A stretch of 47,759 nucleotides of DNA from DATJPD01 sp036394195 (lineage in GTDB: Bacteria > Pseudomonadota > Alphaproteobacteria > CACIAM-22H2), in the NCBI GenBank assembly GCA_036394195.1, contig DASWFO010000183.1, positions 1 to 47,759 of the forward strand, given 5' to 3'. A model generated the notes under the pieces. The model was not told the origin of the DNA, did not search any database, and was given only the letters and a program-made list of their open reading frames with translations. Numbering within the stretch: position 1 is the first letter of the stretch; each line of letters opens with the position of its first letter. Both the position numbers and the translations under genes were made by a program. This document shows, piece after piece, positions 1-8,667 of the stretch.

Positions 1-1
1 C

Positions 2-1180
2 GGCCCGTTCGAGCTGATCGACCGGCTCGGCACCGATTGGTTCGCGGCTCGCCTCCGCGACGCCGGCCTGCCGGTGCCCGATCTTCTGCGGAACGTGAAC
101 GGGCGAAAATTTTATCGGACCGTGTCCGGGCAGCTCCAGCACTTCACCGTCGACGGCGTCTATCGCGACGTCGTCCGGCCGGACGGCGTCCTGCTGCTCG
201 CCGACATCAAGCGCCGCAAGCGGCCCGTGGCCCGCAACCACTCGGCGAGCCTGTGGGACATCGAAGACGGCGTCCTGTGCCTCGAATTTCACAGCAAGAT
301 GAACTCACTCAATCCGCTATCCCTGCTGATGGTCGGTAAAGCGGTGCGGCTGGTGGCCGATCGCTACCGGGCTCTGGTCATCTACAACGAGGGCGACAAC
401 TTCTCGGTCGGCGCGAATATCGGCCTGCTGCTGATCGCGGCGCGGCTCCGCGCCTGGTTTGCGATCCGCGCCCTGCTGCGCCAGGGCCAGGACATCTACA
501 AGCAGCTCAAATATGCGCCGTTCCCGGTGGTCGGCGCGCCGTCCGGATTGGCGTTGGGCGGCGGCTGCGAAATCCTTCTTCACTGCGACGCCGTGCAGGC
601 GCACGCCGAAACCTATGTCGGGCTGGTCGAGACCGGCGTCGGCATCATCCCGGGATGGGGCGGATGCAAGGAGTTGCTCCTGCGCTGGTTCGGCGCCAAG
701 GCGCGTCCGGGCGGCCCCATGCCGCCCATCATCAAGGCGTTCGAGACCATCGGCATGGCCACGGTCGCCAAATCGGCCGCTGAGGCGAAAGACCTGATGT
801 TCCTGCGTGCCGGCGACGGTGTCACCATGAACCGCGACCGGCTGCTGGCGGACGCCAAGGCCAAGGCGCTCGCCCTGGCGCAGACCTATGCGCCTCCCGA
901 GAAACCGACGGTCGCCATGCCCGGCAAGACGGCATTCGCCGCGCTGTCTCTGGCCGTCGACGGGCTGCGCCGGACCGGAAAGGCGACGCCGCATGACGTC
1001 GTCGTCGGCAAGCAGCTGGCGACGGTCCTCAGCGGCGGCGACACCGACATCACGGCCACGGTGAGCGAGGACGACCTGCTGGCACTCGAGCGAGACGGCC
1101 TGATCGCGCTTGCCCGTCAGCCGGCGAGCCTGGCGCGCGTCGCGCACACGCTGAAAACCGGTAAGCCGCTGCGGAATTAG
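2..1180 (+). CDS. FadB-type 3-hydroxyacyl-CoA dehydrogenase/enoyl-CoA hydratase, C-terminal part
   Basis: Beta-oxidation enzyme that hydrates enoyl-CoA and oxidises 3-hydroxyacyl-CoA. The reading frame is open from base 2, so the true start lies upstream; 392 codons are visible. The first 30 residues (GPFELIDRLGTDWF) look like the end of a 3HCDH C-terminal domain, so the order is dehydrogenase then hydratase, as in many alphaproteobacterial FadB-like proteins and opposite to E. coli FadB. The rest is a crotonase fold: an oxyanion-hole region (SVGANIG), then LALGGGCEILLHCD and VETGVGIIPGWGG, which carry the two glutamates expected for hydratase activity. It ends 4 bp before the acyl-CoA dehydrogenase gene, so the two are very probably co-transcribed. 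The missing N-terminal half prevents a firm subfamily name. Confidence 0.9.
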   Translation, partial: GPFELIDRLGTDWFAARLRDAGLPVPDLLRNVNGRKFYRTVSGQLQHFTVDGVYRDVVRPDGVLLLADIKRRKRPVARNHSASLWDIEDGVLCLEFHSKMNSLNPLSLLMVGKAVRLVADRYRALVIYNEGDNFSVGANIGLLLIAARLRAWFAIRALLRQGQDIYKQLKYAPFPVVGAPSGLALGGGCEILLHCDAVQAHAETYVGLVETGVGIIPGWGGCKELLLRWFGAKARPGGPMPPIIKAFETIGMATVAKSAAEAKDLMFLRAGDGVTMNRDRLLADAKAKALALAQTYAPPEKPTVAMPGKTAFAALSLAVDGLRRTGKATPHDVVVGKQLATVLSGGDTDITATVSEDDLLALERDGLIALARQPASLARVAHTLKTGKPLRN

Positions 1181-1184
1181 AACG

Positions 1185-3620
1185 ATGGCGACGCCGACCT
1201 CACCCGTCATCCTCTCGGTCGCCGCGGTCGCGGTTTTCCTCGTGCTGCTGTACCGCGGCCGCGGGTACTGGGCCTGGACTATGGCCGCCGGCCTGGCACT
1301 GGCGGCGTGGACGGTGTCGGGCGTGCAGATGCCGGTCGCGTTCTCGGTCGCCGTGGTGGCGGCTCTCGCCGCCGCCGCGCTGTTCGGCATCCCGCCTCTC
1401 CGCCGATCGCTGCTCTCAGCCGCGGCGATGCGGCTCGTGCGCGCGCATCTGCCGCAGATGGGCGATACGGAGCGCGTGGCGCTCGAGGCCGGCACCGTAT
1501 GGTGGGACGGCGAGCTGTTCTCCGGACGCCCCAACTGGCGAAAGCTTCTCAAGTTCCAGTCGCAACCGCTGTCGGAGCGCGAGCGCGCGTTCCTCGATGG
1601 ACCGGTCGAGCAATTGTGCCGAATGGTCGACGACTGGCAGATCACTCAGATCCGCGATCTGCCGGAGCAGGTCTGGGATTACCTGAAACGCGAGCGCTTC
1701 TTCGGAATGATCATTCCCGAGAAATACGGCGGGCTTGGGTTTTCGGCGGCTGCGCACTCGGCGGTCGTCGTCAAGGTCTCCAGCCGCAGCATCACGACCG
1801 CCTGCACCCTGATGGTACCGAACTCCCTCGGACCGGCGGAGCTGCTTCTTCACTACGGGACCGAGGTGCAACGGAACTATTTTCTGCCCCGTCTCGCCGT
1901 GGGCGAGGAGATCCCGTGTTTCGCGCTGACCGAGCCGCACGCCGGCAGCGACGCAGCCTCGATCCGCAGTACGGGCATCGTGTGCCGCGGGACCTTCGAC
2001 GGCAAAGAGATCGTCGGCATCCGTCTCGACTGGAACAAGCGCTATATCACGCTCGCCCCGGTCGCCACCGTGATCGGCCTGGCCTTCCGGATGCACGACC
2101 CCGACCGTCTGCTGGGCGATGCCGTGGATCTCGGGATCACCTGCGCGCTGCTTCCCCGCGGCACGCCGGGCATCCGCATCGGCGACCGCCACGATCCGAT
2201 GGGCGTGCCCTTCCAGAACGGACCGATCACCGGCACGGACGTGTTCGTGCCACTGGAGTTCATCATCGGCGGCCGCGGCGGAATCGGCCACGGCTGGCGC
2301 ATGCTGATGGAATGTCTCGCCGCGGGACGTTCGATATCGCTGCCCGCCCTGTCGGTCGCGGCGGTCGAGACGGCGGCCCGCATTACCGGCGCCTACGCCT
2401 CGGTACGTCAGCAGTTCAATCTGCCGATCGGCCGGCTGGAAGGTGTCGAGGAGGTGCTGGCCCGCATCGCCGGTCATGCCTATCTGATGAACGCCGCGCG
2501 GGTGCTGACCTGCGGCGCCGTCGACGCCGGCGCAAAGCCCGCCGTGCTGTCCGCCGTGGTCAAGGCCTATCTCACCGACGGCATGCGCGCGTGCGTCACC
2601 GACGCGATGGACGTCGTCGCCGGCGCCGGCATCTGCCGCGGCCCGCGCAACATGCTGTCGCGGATTTATGTCGCAGCACCGATCGCCATCACCGTCGAAG
2701 GCGCCAATATTCTGTCGCGCTCGCTGATCATCTTCGGTCAGGGATCGATCCGCTCCCATCCGTTCGTTCGCGACGAAATGCGCGCCGTCGAGAAGAACGA
2801 CCTGGTGCTGTTCGACAAAGCGCTGTTCAAACATATCGGCTTTGTGTGCTGCACTGCGTTGCGGTCGCTGCTCCTGGCGCTCACCGCCGGACAACTGGCG
2901 GCAGGACCCGGCAGCGCGCCCTCCTCGCGCTATTTTCAGCTTCTGACACGGTTCAGCGCCGCGTTCGCCCTGGTTACGGACGCGGCACTGGCGACGCTCG
3001 GCGGCGCGCTCAAACGGCGCGAGAAGATCAGCGGCCGGCTCGCCGATGCGCTGGCGTGGATGTACCTGGCATCGGCCTCCCTCAAGCGGTTCCATGACGA
3101 CGGGTCCCCCGCGGGTGACGTGGCACTCCTGAAATGGTCGTGCGACCTCGCGCTGTGGAAGATTCAAGAGGCGCTCGTCGGCGTCCTCGACAACCTGCCC
3201 AACCGGCCGGCGGCCGCGATCGTCCGCGGGCTGATTTTTCCGCTGGGCGCGCGGCTGCGGCCGCCGCGGGACGAGCTGGGCGCGCAGGTCGCGCACGGCC
3301 TCTTGGATGGCGATGACATGCGGCAGCGGATAACCCGCGACATCTTCATTCCAGACGTCGCGGAAGATGGCCTGGGCCGGCTCGAAGCGGCCCTCGCTCT
3401 CGTCGTCGCCGCCCGCGACGCCCAGAAAAAGATCCGCGATGCGGCTCGCGGCGGCACGCTCGAGGCGGAACCTGCGGCAACGTTGGCCGAGCGCGCGGTC
3501 GCGGGCGGGATTATCAGCCCGGATGAGCGACAGCGCATCGATCTGGCGGCGCGGGCCCGGGACGCGGTGATCCAGGTCGATGCCTTCCCGGGTGCTGTCT
3601 ATGGCGGACTGAAAGGCTAG
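1185..3620 (+). CDS. fadE: Acyl-CoA dehydrogenase, FadE type, membrane-anchored
   Basis: Catalyses the first, FAD-dependent step of fatty-acid beta-oxidation. At 811 aa it matches the unusual length of E. coli FadE (about 814 aa), roughly twice a normal acyl-CoA dehydrogenase. The N-terminus holds two hydrophobic segments (about residues 6-25 and 30-70), fitting membrane association as in FadE. The central part shows the acyl-CoA dehydrogenase signature CFALTEPHAGSDA (about residue 245) and the flavin/substrate region around GVPFQNGPITGTDVFVP; the C-terminal 300 residues are the FadE-specific extension. ATG 1185 follows the upstream stop by 4 bp, suggesting translational coupling with the FadB-type gene. 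Confidence 0.94.
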   Translation: MATPTSPVILSVAAVAVFLVLLYRGRGYWAWTMAAGLALAAWTVSGVQMPVAFSVAVVAALAAAALFGIPPLRRSLLSAAAMRLVRAHLPQMGDTERVALEAGTVWWDGELFSGRPNWRKLLKFQSQPLSERERAFLDGPVEQLCRMVDDWQITQIRDLPEQVWDYLKRERFFGMIIPEKYGGLGFSAAAHSAVVVKVSSRSITTACTLMVPNSLGPAELLLHYGTEVQRNYFLPRLAVGEEIPCFALTEPHAGSDAASIRSTGIVCRGTFDGKEIVGIRLDWNKRYITLAPVATVIGLAFRMHDPDRLLGDAVDLGITCALLPRGTPGIRIGDRHDPMGVPFQNGPITGTDVFVPLEFIIGGRGGIGHGWRMLMECLAAGRSISLPALSVAAVETAARITGAYASVRQQFNLPIGRLEGVEEVLARIAGHAYLMNAARVLTCGAVDAGAKPAVLSAVVKAYLTDGMRACVTDAMDVVAGAGICRGPRNMLSRIYVAAPIAITVEGANILSRSLIIFGQGSIRSHPFVRDEMRAVEKNDLVLFDKALFKHIGFVCCTALRSLLLALTAGQLAAGPGSAPSSRYFQLLTRFSAAFALVTDAALATLGGALKRREKISGRLADALAWMYLASASLKRFHDDGSPAGDVALLKWSCDLALWKIQEALVGVLDNLPNRPAAAIVRGLIFPLGARLRPPRDELGAQVAHGLLDGDDMRQRITRDIFIPDVAEDGLGRLEAALALVVAARDAQKKIRDAARGGTLEAEPAATLAERAVAGGIISPDERQRIDLAARARDAVIQVDAFPGAVYGGLKG

Positions 3621-3657
3621 CGGCGTTGCGCTGCCCAATCTAGGACGGCGTCGTCAG

Positions 3658-4437
3658 TCACCCCTTGTCGGCGATGTCTTTGTCCGAATAGTTGCGCTCG
3701 GGCAGCATGTCGCCGCAGCCGGCGCGGCGCGCCCAGTATTCCCACGCCCGCATGGTTTCGGGCGTGTTGGGCATGTAGTAGCCGCCGGCGGCGGAGCGGG
3801 CGTCGATTTCGCCCTGCGCCAAATACTTGACCTCGCCCATTTTCATCGCCGCCATCTGGACGCGCGCGTTGCGCGGCAGATAGACCGACACCCGGACGAC
3901 GTCGATCAGCGACCGGCCGGCCGCTGCAAACCCATGGCCGCGCATCAGCGCGACCGCGTTGCCGCCCAGGCATTTCGCAAGATCGCGGCCTTGCGCCATG
4001 TTGGAGACGAGAAGGTTGGTCTGGTCGCCGAACTGGTCGGCAATGTCCCACACCGGGACGTTGGCGCCGATGAAGCTGCCGGAGTGGATCACCGGACGCA
4101 ACGGGACCGGCGTGATGCCAAACGGCAGAACGTCCTCGGCATGGGCGTGCACCACCGACTGGATATCCGGCCTCGCCTCGTAAATCGCCCCGTGAATGAA
4201 CCGCTCGCGGTACGGCGGCCGCCGATCGTCGGTCGCGGGCTTGCCGTCCAACGTGTATTCGACGATGTCCATCGGCCCGACGAATTCCGGACTGCGCGAC
4301 CACGCGAGTAGGTAGCGCTCGGGATTCAGCGGATGGCGGATGCTGACATGACCATAGGCGTCGATGACGTCTTCGTTGGCGAGAATCCGATTGGCGACGA
4401 CGACGTCGCGGATCGCCTGTTCCAGCTGTGGGTTCAT
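3658..4437 (-). CDS. Class II aldolase/adducin family protein
   Basis: 259 aa. Class II aldolases use a zinc ion to cleave or epimerise small sugar-phosphate or hydroxy-acid substrates; some relatives decarboxylate. Zinc ligands can be placed: the HAH pair at residues 97-99 (VVHAHAEDVLPF) and the third histidine at 168 (RGHG), with an acidic residue near 78 in the usual position for the catalytic glutamate. The ATG at 4437 is preceded on the minus strand by a strong GGAGGAG site. It runs convergent to fadE and divergent from a Bug receptor gene, and is probably a single-gene unit. The substrate cannot be read from the sequence; the surrounding genes point to organic acid catabolism. Confidence 0.88.
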   Translation of the reverse strand: MNPQLEQAIRDVVVANRILANEDVIDAYGHVSIRHPLNPERYLLAWSRSPEFVGPMDIVEYTLDGKPATDDRRPPYRERFIHGAIYEARPDIQSVVHAHAEDVLPFGITPVPLRPVIHSGSFIGANVPVWDIADQFGDQTNLLVSNMAQGRDLAKCLGGNAVALMRGHGFAAAGRSLIDVVRVSVYLPRNARVQMAAMKMGEVKYLAQGEIDARSAAGGYYMPNTPETMRAWEYWARRAGCGDMLPERNYSDKDIADKG

Positions 4438-4497
4438 CGTGGCTCCTCCAGGCTAGGAATTGTCGGGCCAAGCTGCAAAACTGTCCAGAGCGGCGCC

Positions 4498-4580
4498 CCT
4501 CGTCCTGAGGAGCCACGCGCCTTCGTCATCCTTCGAGACACTTCGTTCCTCAGGATGAGGGCGCGGGGCGTCTCGAAGGA
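4498..4580. repeat. Interleaved inverted repeat in a divergent intergenic region
   Basis: Two inverted-repeat pairs are interleaved. Arm A at 4498-4511 (CCTCGTCCTGAGGA) pairs with A' at 4547-4560 with one mismatch; arm B at 4529-4539 (TCCTTCGAGAC) pairs perfectly with B' at 4570-4580. The order A-B-A'-B' means only one pair can form a simple hairpin at a time. Similar 'CCTGAGGAGC...TCTCGAAGGA' repeats are familiar from Rhizobiales genomes. It sits between the class II aldolase gene and a Bug receptor gene. Confidence 0.75.
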
Positions 4581-4621
4581 CGGGCCCATCGGACCGATCT
4601 CATCGCCGCCGGGGAGGACCA

Positions 4622-5605
4622 TTGCACGCACCGCAACGCCTGATCCTGTGGGCGGTCGCGCTCATCGCCAGTGCCGCGACAGCCGACGCCCAAAGCGACG
4701 ACGTGCGCGGCTATCCCAGCCGTCCGATCCATATCGTGGTGCCGGCCAGCGCCGGCGGCGCGAACGACGTCCTGGCGCGGCTGGTCGGCCAGAAGATGGC
4801 CGAGACGTTCGGCCAGCCGGTGGTGGTCGACAACAAGCCGGGCGCCCAGACGATCCTCGGCACCGAATATGTCGCGCGCGCCACCCCCAACGGCTACACC
4901 CTGCTGGCCGGGCCGATGGCGTCGATGGCGGTCAACCCGGCGGTGTACGCGAAGCTCTCGTATTCGCCGCAGCGCGATTTCGTGCCGGTGTCGCTGGTCG
5001 CCTCATATCCGTTGATCCTGGCGATCAACAAGGGAGCACCGATCCGGACCGTCCGCGACCTGGCCGCCTATGCGAAGGCCAACCCCAGCAAGGTCAATGC
5101 CGGCGGGTCGTCGGCGACGTTCCAGCTCGCAACCGAGCTGTTCAAGCAGCGGACCGGCGCTCCGATCGAATACATCCCCTACAAGGGCAGCAACGATTCG
5201 GTCGCGTCGGTGATCGCCGGCGAAACCTTGATGGCGATCGTCGACGCGGGCCCGGTCGCCGCGCAGCTCAAATCCGATCAGGTGCGCGGCCTGGCGGTGA
5301 CGGCGCCCACCCGCATGGCGTCGTTCCCGGATTTGCCGACCATGGCGGAGGCTGGCGTCGGGGACATGGTGGTGCTGAGCTGGAGCGGGATTTTCGCGCC
5401 GGCCGGAACGCCGGCACCGATCGTGGCGAAACTCCAGGACGAGATCATGCGGGTCGTGAAGCTACCGGACATCCGCGCGCGCCTCGGCGCCCTGGAGCTC
5501 GATCCGGTCGGCAGCACGTCCGACGAGTTCCGCCGCATCATTGCCGGCGATATCGACCGCTGGACCCGGGTCGCCAAGACCGCGAACATCACCCTCGAGC
5601 CTTGA
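4622..5605 (+). CDS. Bug/TctC family periplasmic solute receptor
   Basis: 327 aa extracytoplasmic receptor of the tripartite tricarboxylate transporter (TTT) type, expected to bind a carboxylated organic solute in the periplasm. A signal peptide (hydrophobic core LILWAVALIASAATADA) is followed by the family start YPSRPIHIVVPASAGG and the markers GQKMAETFGQPVVVDNKPGA and YIPYKGS. The start is TTG at 4622, chosen because GGGGAGG lies a few bases upstream and the signal peptide begins there. It is followed 11 bp later by an amidohydrolase gene, suggesting a receptor-enzyme pair. No TctA/TctB membrane genes are in the window. It is closely similar to the Bug protein at 16500-17480. Confidence 0.93.
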   Translation: MHAPQRLILWAVALIASAATADAQSDDVRGYPSRPIHIVVPASAGGANDVLARLVGQKMAETFGQPVVVDNKPGAQTILGTEYVARATPNGYTLLAGPMASMAVNPAVYAKLSYSPQRDFVPVSLVASYPLILAINKGAPIRTVRDLAAYAKANPSKVNAGGSSATFQLATELFKQRTGAPIEYIPYKGSNDSVASVIAGETLMAIVDAGPVAAQLKSDQVRGLAVTAPTRMASFPDLPTMAEAGVGDMVVLSWSGIFAPAGTPAPIVAKLQDEIMRVVKLPDIRARLGALELDPVGSTSDEFRRIIAGDIDRWTRVAKTANITLEP

Positions 5606-5616
5606 TCGGAATAGCC

Positions 5617-6567
5617 ATGCCGTCTGCGCGTCGAATCGATGTCCATCTCCACGTCATCCCGCCATTCTACAAGGATGCGGTCTACGAGGCGGGAACCGGT
5701 CCCGCCGTGGGCCGCTACCCGGACTGGACGCCGGAGCTGGCGCTGGAGCTGATGGACGCGAACGACATCGACTACGCGATCACCTCGGTGGCGCAGCCTG
5801 GCGTCCAGTTCACCGACGTGCCGAAAGCGCGAGCACTGGCGCGCCGCTGCAACGAGTACGCGGCCGAGCTGATGGCGAAATGGCCCAAGCGCTTCGGCGC
5901 GTTCACGCTGGTGCCGTTGCGAGATATCAAGGACGGCGTCGCTGAGATCGAATACGGATTCGACACCCTGAAATTCCAGGGCGTGTGCCTGTTCGCGAGC
6001 TACGGCGAGAAGTTCCTTGGCGACCCGTTGTTTGACCCGGTGCTCGACGCCCTCAATCAGCGCGACGCGGTGGTGTTCATCCACCCGACCTATCATCCGT
6101 CGAGCAAGGGGCTCGATCTGCGCTGGCCCGGCTTCATGATGGAGTATCTGTTCGACACCACGCGCGCCGCGGTCAACCTGCTGATGTCCGGGACACTGGA
6201 CCGGTTCCCGCGCATCCGCTTCATCCTGGCGCATGCCGGCGGCACCCTGCCCTATTTCGCCTGGCGGCTGTCGGTCTCGCCGATGATCGACCCGCGTCTG
6301 CCGCAGCTGTCACGCGAGCAGATCTTCGCCGGGCTGCGGCGCTACTGGTACGACAACGCGCTGTCCTGCGGCCCGACGACCATGGGCGCCCTGATGACCG
6401 TGGCAGCACCGGACAAAATCCTGTTCGGCAGCGATTGGCCGTTCGCCAATGCGCGCGTCGTCACCGAGGAGATCAAGGTGCACACGGCGCCGAACCTGCA
6501 CAGCGATGCGCAGCGCGCCGCGATCGACCGCGGCAACGCGCTCAGGCTCTTTCCGCGGCTCGCCTGA
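5617..6567 (+). CDS. Amidohydrolase family 2 protein (ACMSD-like)
   Basis: 316 aa metal-dependent hydrolase or decarboxylase of the amidohydrolase-2 group, which includes aminocarboxymuconate-semialdehyde decarboxylase and hydroxybenzoate decarboxylases. Visible metal-site motifs are DVHLH (His10 and His12), VFIHPTYHP, ILAHAGGTLPY and the late aspartate in LFGSDWPF. The same frame is open much further upstream, but that stretch only shadows the Bug gene; ATG 5617, 11 bp after the Bug stop, is the natural start. It probably forms an operon with that receptor, so the substrate may be the solute it binds. The last 26 bp overlap the convergent potassium-channel gene. It is related to the enzymes at 27027 and 28084. 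Confidence 0.9.
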   Translation: MPSARRIDVHLHVIPPFYKDAVYEAGTGPAVGRYPDWTPELALELMDANDIDYAITSVAQPGVQFTDVPKARALARRCNEYAAELMAKWPKRFGAFTLVPLRDIKDGVAEIEYGFDTLKFQGVCLFASYGEKFLGDPLFDPVLDALNQRDAVVFIHPTYHPSSKGLDLRWPGFMMEYLFDTTRAAVNLLMSGTLDRFPRIRFILAHAGGTLPYFAWRLSVSPMIDPRLPQLSREQIFAGLRRYWYDNALSCGPTTMGALMTVAAPDKILFGSDWPFANARVVTEEIKVHTAPNLHSDAQRAAIDRGNALRLFPRLA

Positions 6568-7459
6568 CCGCCGGCACCGCCGCCAGCGGTGCCGGCTCGA
6601 CGTCGTGAAAGCGGGTCATGTCGATCAGCAATTGGTCGCCCGTCTCCGACTTCAGGATGTCGACGAACCGGTAGCCCCAGCGAAGATCCCGGCAGTCATA
6701 GGCGTGGCGGGCATACACCGTCTGGCTGAGAACTTCCTCGACGCCGGCGAGAAGGACGACGACCTCCGCCTCTTCGGCCAGAAGGTCCTCGGCGGTGCGG
6801 CCATGGAGGGGGCTCCGCTCGTCGATCTTGTGAAACACGGTCCACGACAGACTGAAAAACGAGCTTCGCGAGCGGACAAGATCGAGGTCGCGCTGACGCC
6901 ACATGGGGATGCCTTCGGGGCTGCGCTCGTAGCGCAACAGTGTCACGGTCAGCCGCGCCTGGAGAAGCTGGCTGCGGCGCTCGTTCGCCATCCGGAACAT
7001 CAGGGTCGGTACGCCGTCATACATCGTCACCACCGCGACGCGGCTGAACAGGACCCGCGCGGTCGGCTGCGAAAACCGGGCGAACAGCAGGCCGGCGATC
7101 AGCGCAAAATAGAACAGCCCGCTGACGGCTTCGACTGTGACGACGAGGTTGGTGAGGACCCCCTTCGGATACATGTTGCCATAGCCGATGGTGGCGAAGG
7201 TCTGGACGCTGAAGAAGAATGCGTCGGCGAAGCTGCCCGTACGCGCGTTCTCGATACCTCCAGGCTCCAGCAGATAAATGACCGCAAAAAGGACGTTGAA
7301 GCAGAGATAGGCAGTGACGCAGACGGCGGCGACAGCCGGCAGCGGCAACGTTAGGAACCAATGGTAGAGGTCGCGGTGGCGCAATATACGCGCGCCGAGC
7401 CTCACCACCCGTTCCACCGGCGGCCGCGATCGGAAAAATCGCCCTCGCTTTTCGGACAT
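6542..7459 (-). CDS. Inward-rectifier potassium channel, KirBac family
   Basis: 305 aa from ATG 7459, which I prefer to upstream starts because the sequence MSEKRG resembles the start of the family's slide-helix region. Two membrane segments (about residues 42-64 and 101-127) flank a pore helix and the potassium selectivity filter TIGYG at residues 90-94. The C-terminal half is an IRK-type cytoplasmic domain, with FSRVAVVTMYDGVPTLMFR at about 138-156. KirBac proteins pass potassium under control of lipids and the cytoplasmic domain. The gene is convergent with the amidohydrolase gene (26 bp overlap) and divergent from a small unknown gene. No functional link to the surrounding catabolic genes is evident. 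Confidence 0.93.
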   Translation of the reverse strand: MSEKRGRFFRSRPPVERVVRLGARILRHRDLYHWFLTLPLPAVAAVCVTAYLCFNVLFAVIYLLEPGGIENARTGSFADAFFFSVQTFATIGYGNMYPKGVLTNLVVTVEAVSGLFYFALIAGLLFARFSQPTARVLFSRVAVVTMYDGVPTLMFRMANERRSQLLQARLTVTLLRYERSPEGIPMWRQRDLDLVRSRSSFFSLSWTVFHKIDERSPLHGRTAEDLLAEEAEVVVLLAGVEEVLSQTVYARHAYDCRDLRWGYRFVDILKSETGDQLLIDMTRFHDVEPAPLAAVPAVRRAAERA

Positions 7460-7508
7460 GGCCGACCCTACCATGGGCGAACCCGCTGGAGCGAGGGAGC
7501 AGGTGCAC

Positions 7509-7814
7509 ATGATCATCGCGGTGACGGCCCACGGCGTCGAGCTTCAGGCGCCCGACGACTTCAAGAGCTTCAAGATCGTCGCGGCCGGCGATTTGTCGTC
7601 AGGCGCCCTGCAGATGGCGTTGAACGGGATCGCGACCGTCGACACGGACGGCAAGACGGCGTGGGTAGGGCGCGACGCGGTCAAGCGCTTGCGCGGCCCG
7701 AGCCCGGCGCCGGATTGGGCCGCCTCCTTCGACCGGATGGTCGAATCCGTGCGCCGCTTCGGCTGGGTCAAGGACGAGACGGTCCGCGCGCATATCGAGA
7801 CCGCGCCGTCCTAG
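7509..7814 (+). CDS. Small hypothetical protein
   Basis: 101 aa from ATG 7509, which is preceded by AGGGAG at a suitable distance; an alternative in-frame ATG at 7458 would add 17 residues of low-complexity sequence. The protein starts MIIAVTAHGVELQAPDDFKSF and has no membrane segment, cysteine or recognisable motif. It is acidic to neutral with a plausible alphaproteobacterial composition, and its frame is uninterrupted. It is divergent from the KirBac gene and followed by a gene-free stretch. I do not recognise the family. Confidence 0.6.
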   Translation: MIIAVTAHGVELQAPDDFKSFKIVAAGDLSSGALQMALNGIATVDTDGKTAWVGRDAVKRLRGPSPAPDWAASFDRMVESVRRFGWVKDETVRAHIETAPS

Positions 7815-8176
7815 GCGGCGCCTGCGTATCGCTGGGTTGCAAATCAACGGTCAACGGTCAGGTCAACGGTCCGACGCCGAATTTTCGCGCTGGGTCAGAG
7901 GCTTCCCGGAACCGTTGAGGCGTTGACCCGGTTCCCGGGGTGACCATCGGACGTCATCCTATGACGAAAAGAATTGCAGAATTGCGGTCGCGACAAACCA
8001 GGCTCGCAATTCCTTTTGCGCTTATTCGCGAGGCGTTCCAGCGGTTTGCGAAAGAATTGCAGAATTGCGCGTGTTTTCGGGGGTGGGTGTACAGCGCGCC
8101 GGCCCAACCTCGTTCCGCGCCGCGGCCGCGTTGAACGTCGATCACCTGCCGCCGATCAGACCGCCGCGGACCCGGA
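7815..8176. other. Gene-free stretch with short repeats
   Basis: About 360 bp without a supportable gene. It begins with a small direct repeat (GGTCAACGGT twice around 7853-7872) and contains the paired 19-bp repeat described separately. Open frames here either shadow the DoxX gene or lack coding character. No promoter or RNA gene was recognised. Confidence 0.6.
7968..8069 (+). repeat. 19-bp direct repeat pair with an internal inverted copy
   Basis: AAAGAATTGCAGAATTGCG occurs at 7968-7986 and, identically, at 8051-8069. Each unit is itself two GAATTGC words. Between them, CGCAATTC at 8005-8012 is the perfect reverse complement of GAATTGCG at 7979-7986, allowing an 8-bp stem. The function is unknown; it could be a protein-binding array or a decayed repeat element. 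Confidence 0.7.
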
Positions 8177-8629
8177 TCACAGCTCCTTCGGGAGCTTCCG
8201 ATCGACCGAATACGCGCCGCCGCCATGCAGCGCGATGGCCAGCGCCACCAGACCCCACAGCAGCGAATATTCGTATCCGCGGCTCAGCCATGAGAATCCG
8301 GTCGGCCAGTAGGCGAGCGTGATGATGCCCATCTCGACGGCGACGGCAGCCGCCCAGAAGCGCGTGAACAGCCCGATCGCGACACAGATCCCGCCGACGA
8401 ACTCGATGGCCAGCGCCAGCCAATAGAACAGCGCCGCCGGTTCGAATCCCATCTGCGAGAACGCCGGCGCGAAGGCGACCGGCCCGCGCATGATCTTGCC
8501 CCAGCCGTGGACGATCAGGTTCCAGCCGACCGCCAGGCGGATGAGCGGCCAAGCCAACGGCACGACGACGTCGTAGAACGGCCGCAGTGCCGGGACCAAG
8601 AGTTTCGACGAGGTGTCGGCATTCTCCAT
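8177..8629 (-). CDS. DoxX family membrane protein
   Basis: 150 aa integral membrane protein with four hydrophobic segments, beginning MENADTSSKLLVPALRPFYD. DoxX-family proteins are small four-helix membrane proteins whose roles range from thiosulfate:quinone oxidoreductase subunits to redox-linked partners of oxidoreductases. The hallmarks here are RLAVGWNLIVHGWGKI in the first helix region and LAIEFVGGICVAIGLFTR in the second. ATG 8629 is preceded on the minus strand by GGAGGAAAAC. It lies 38 bp after the cupin gene on the same strand, so the two are probably one transcript. The specific partner or substrate is not evident. Confidence 0.88.
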   Translation of the reverse strand: MENADTSSKLLVPALRPFYDVVVPLAWPLIRLAVGWNLIVHGWGKIMRGPVAFAPAFSQMGFEPAALFYWLALAIEFVGGICVAIGLFTRFWAAAVAVEMGIITLAYWPTGFSWLSRGYEYSLLWGLVALAIALHGGGAYSVDRKLPKEL

Positions 8630-8667
8630 GTTTTCCTCCCCTGTGCCCCGCTTAGTCAGCGAGCTCC

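Noticed and set aside
317..1645. Long open frames antisense to the beta-oxidation genes
   Set aside because: Long antisense frames are expected in high-GC DNA; the sense proteins are clearly recognised family members.
4333..5616. Long upstream extension of the amidohydrolase frame at 5617
   Set aside because: The extension has Arg/Gly/Pro-rich shadow composition and lies over the Bug receptor gene; ATG 5617 gives the family-typical N-terminus.
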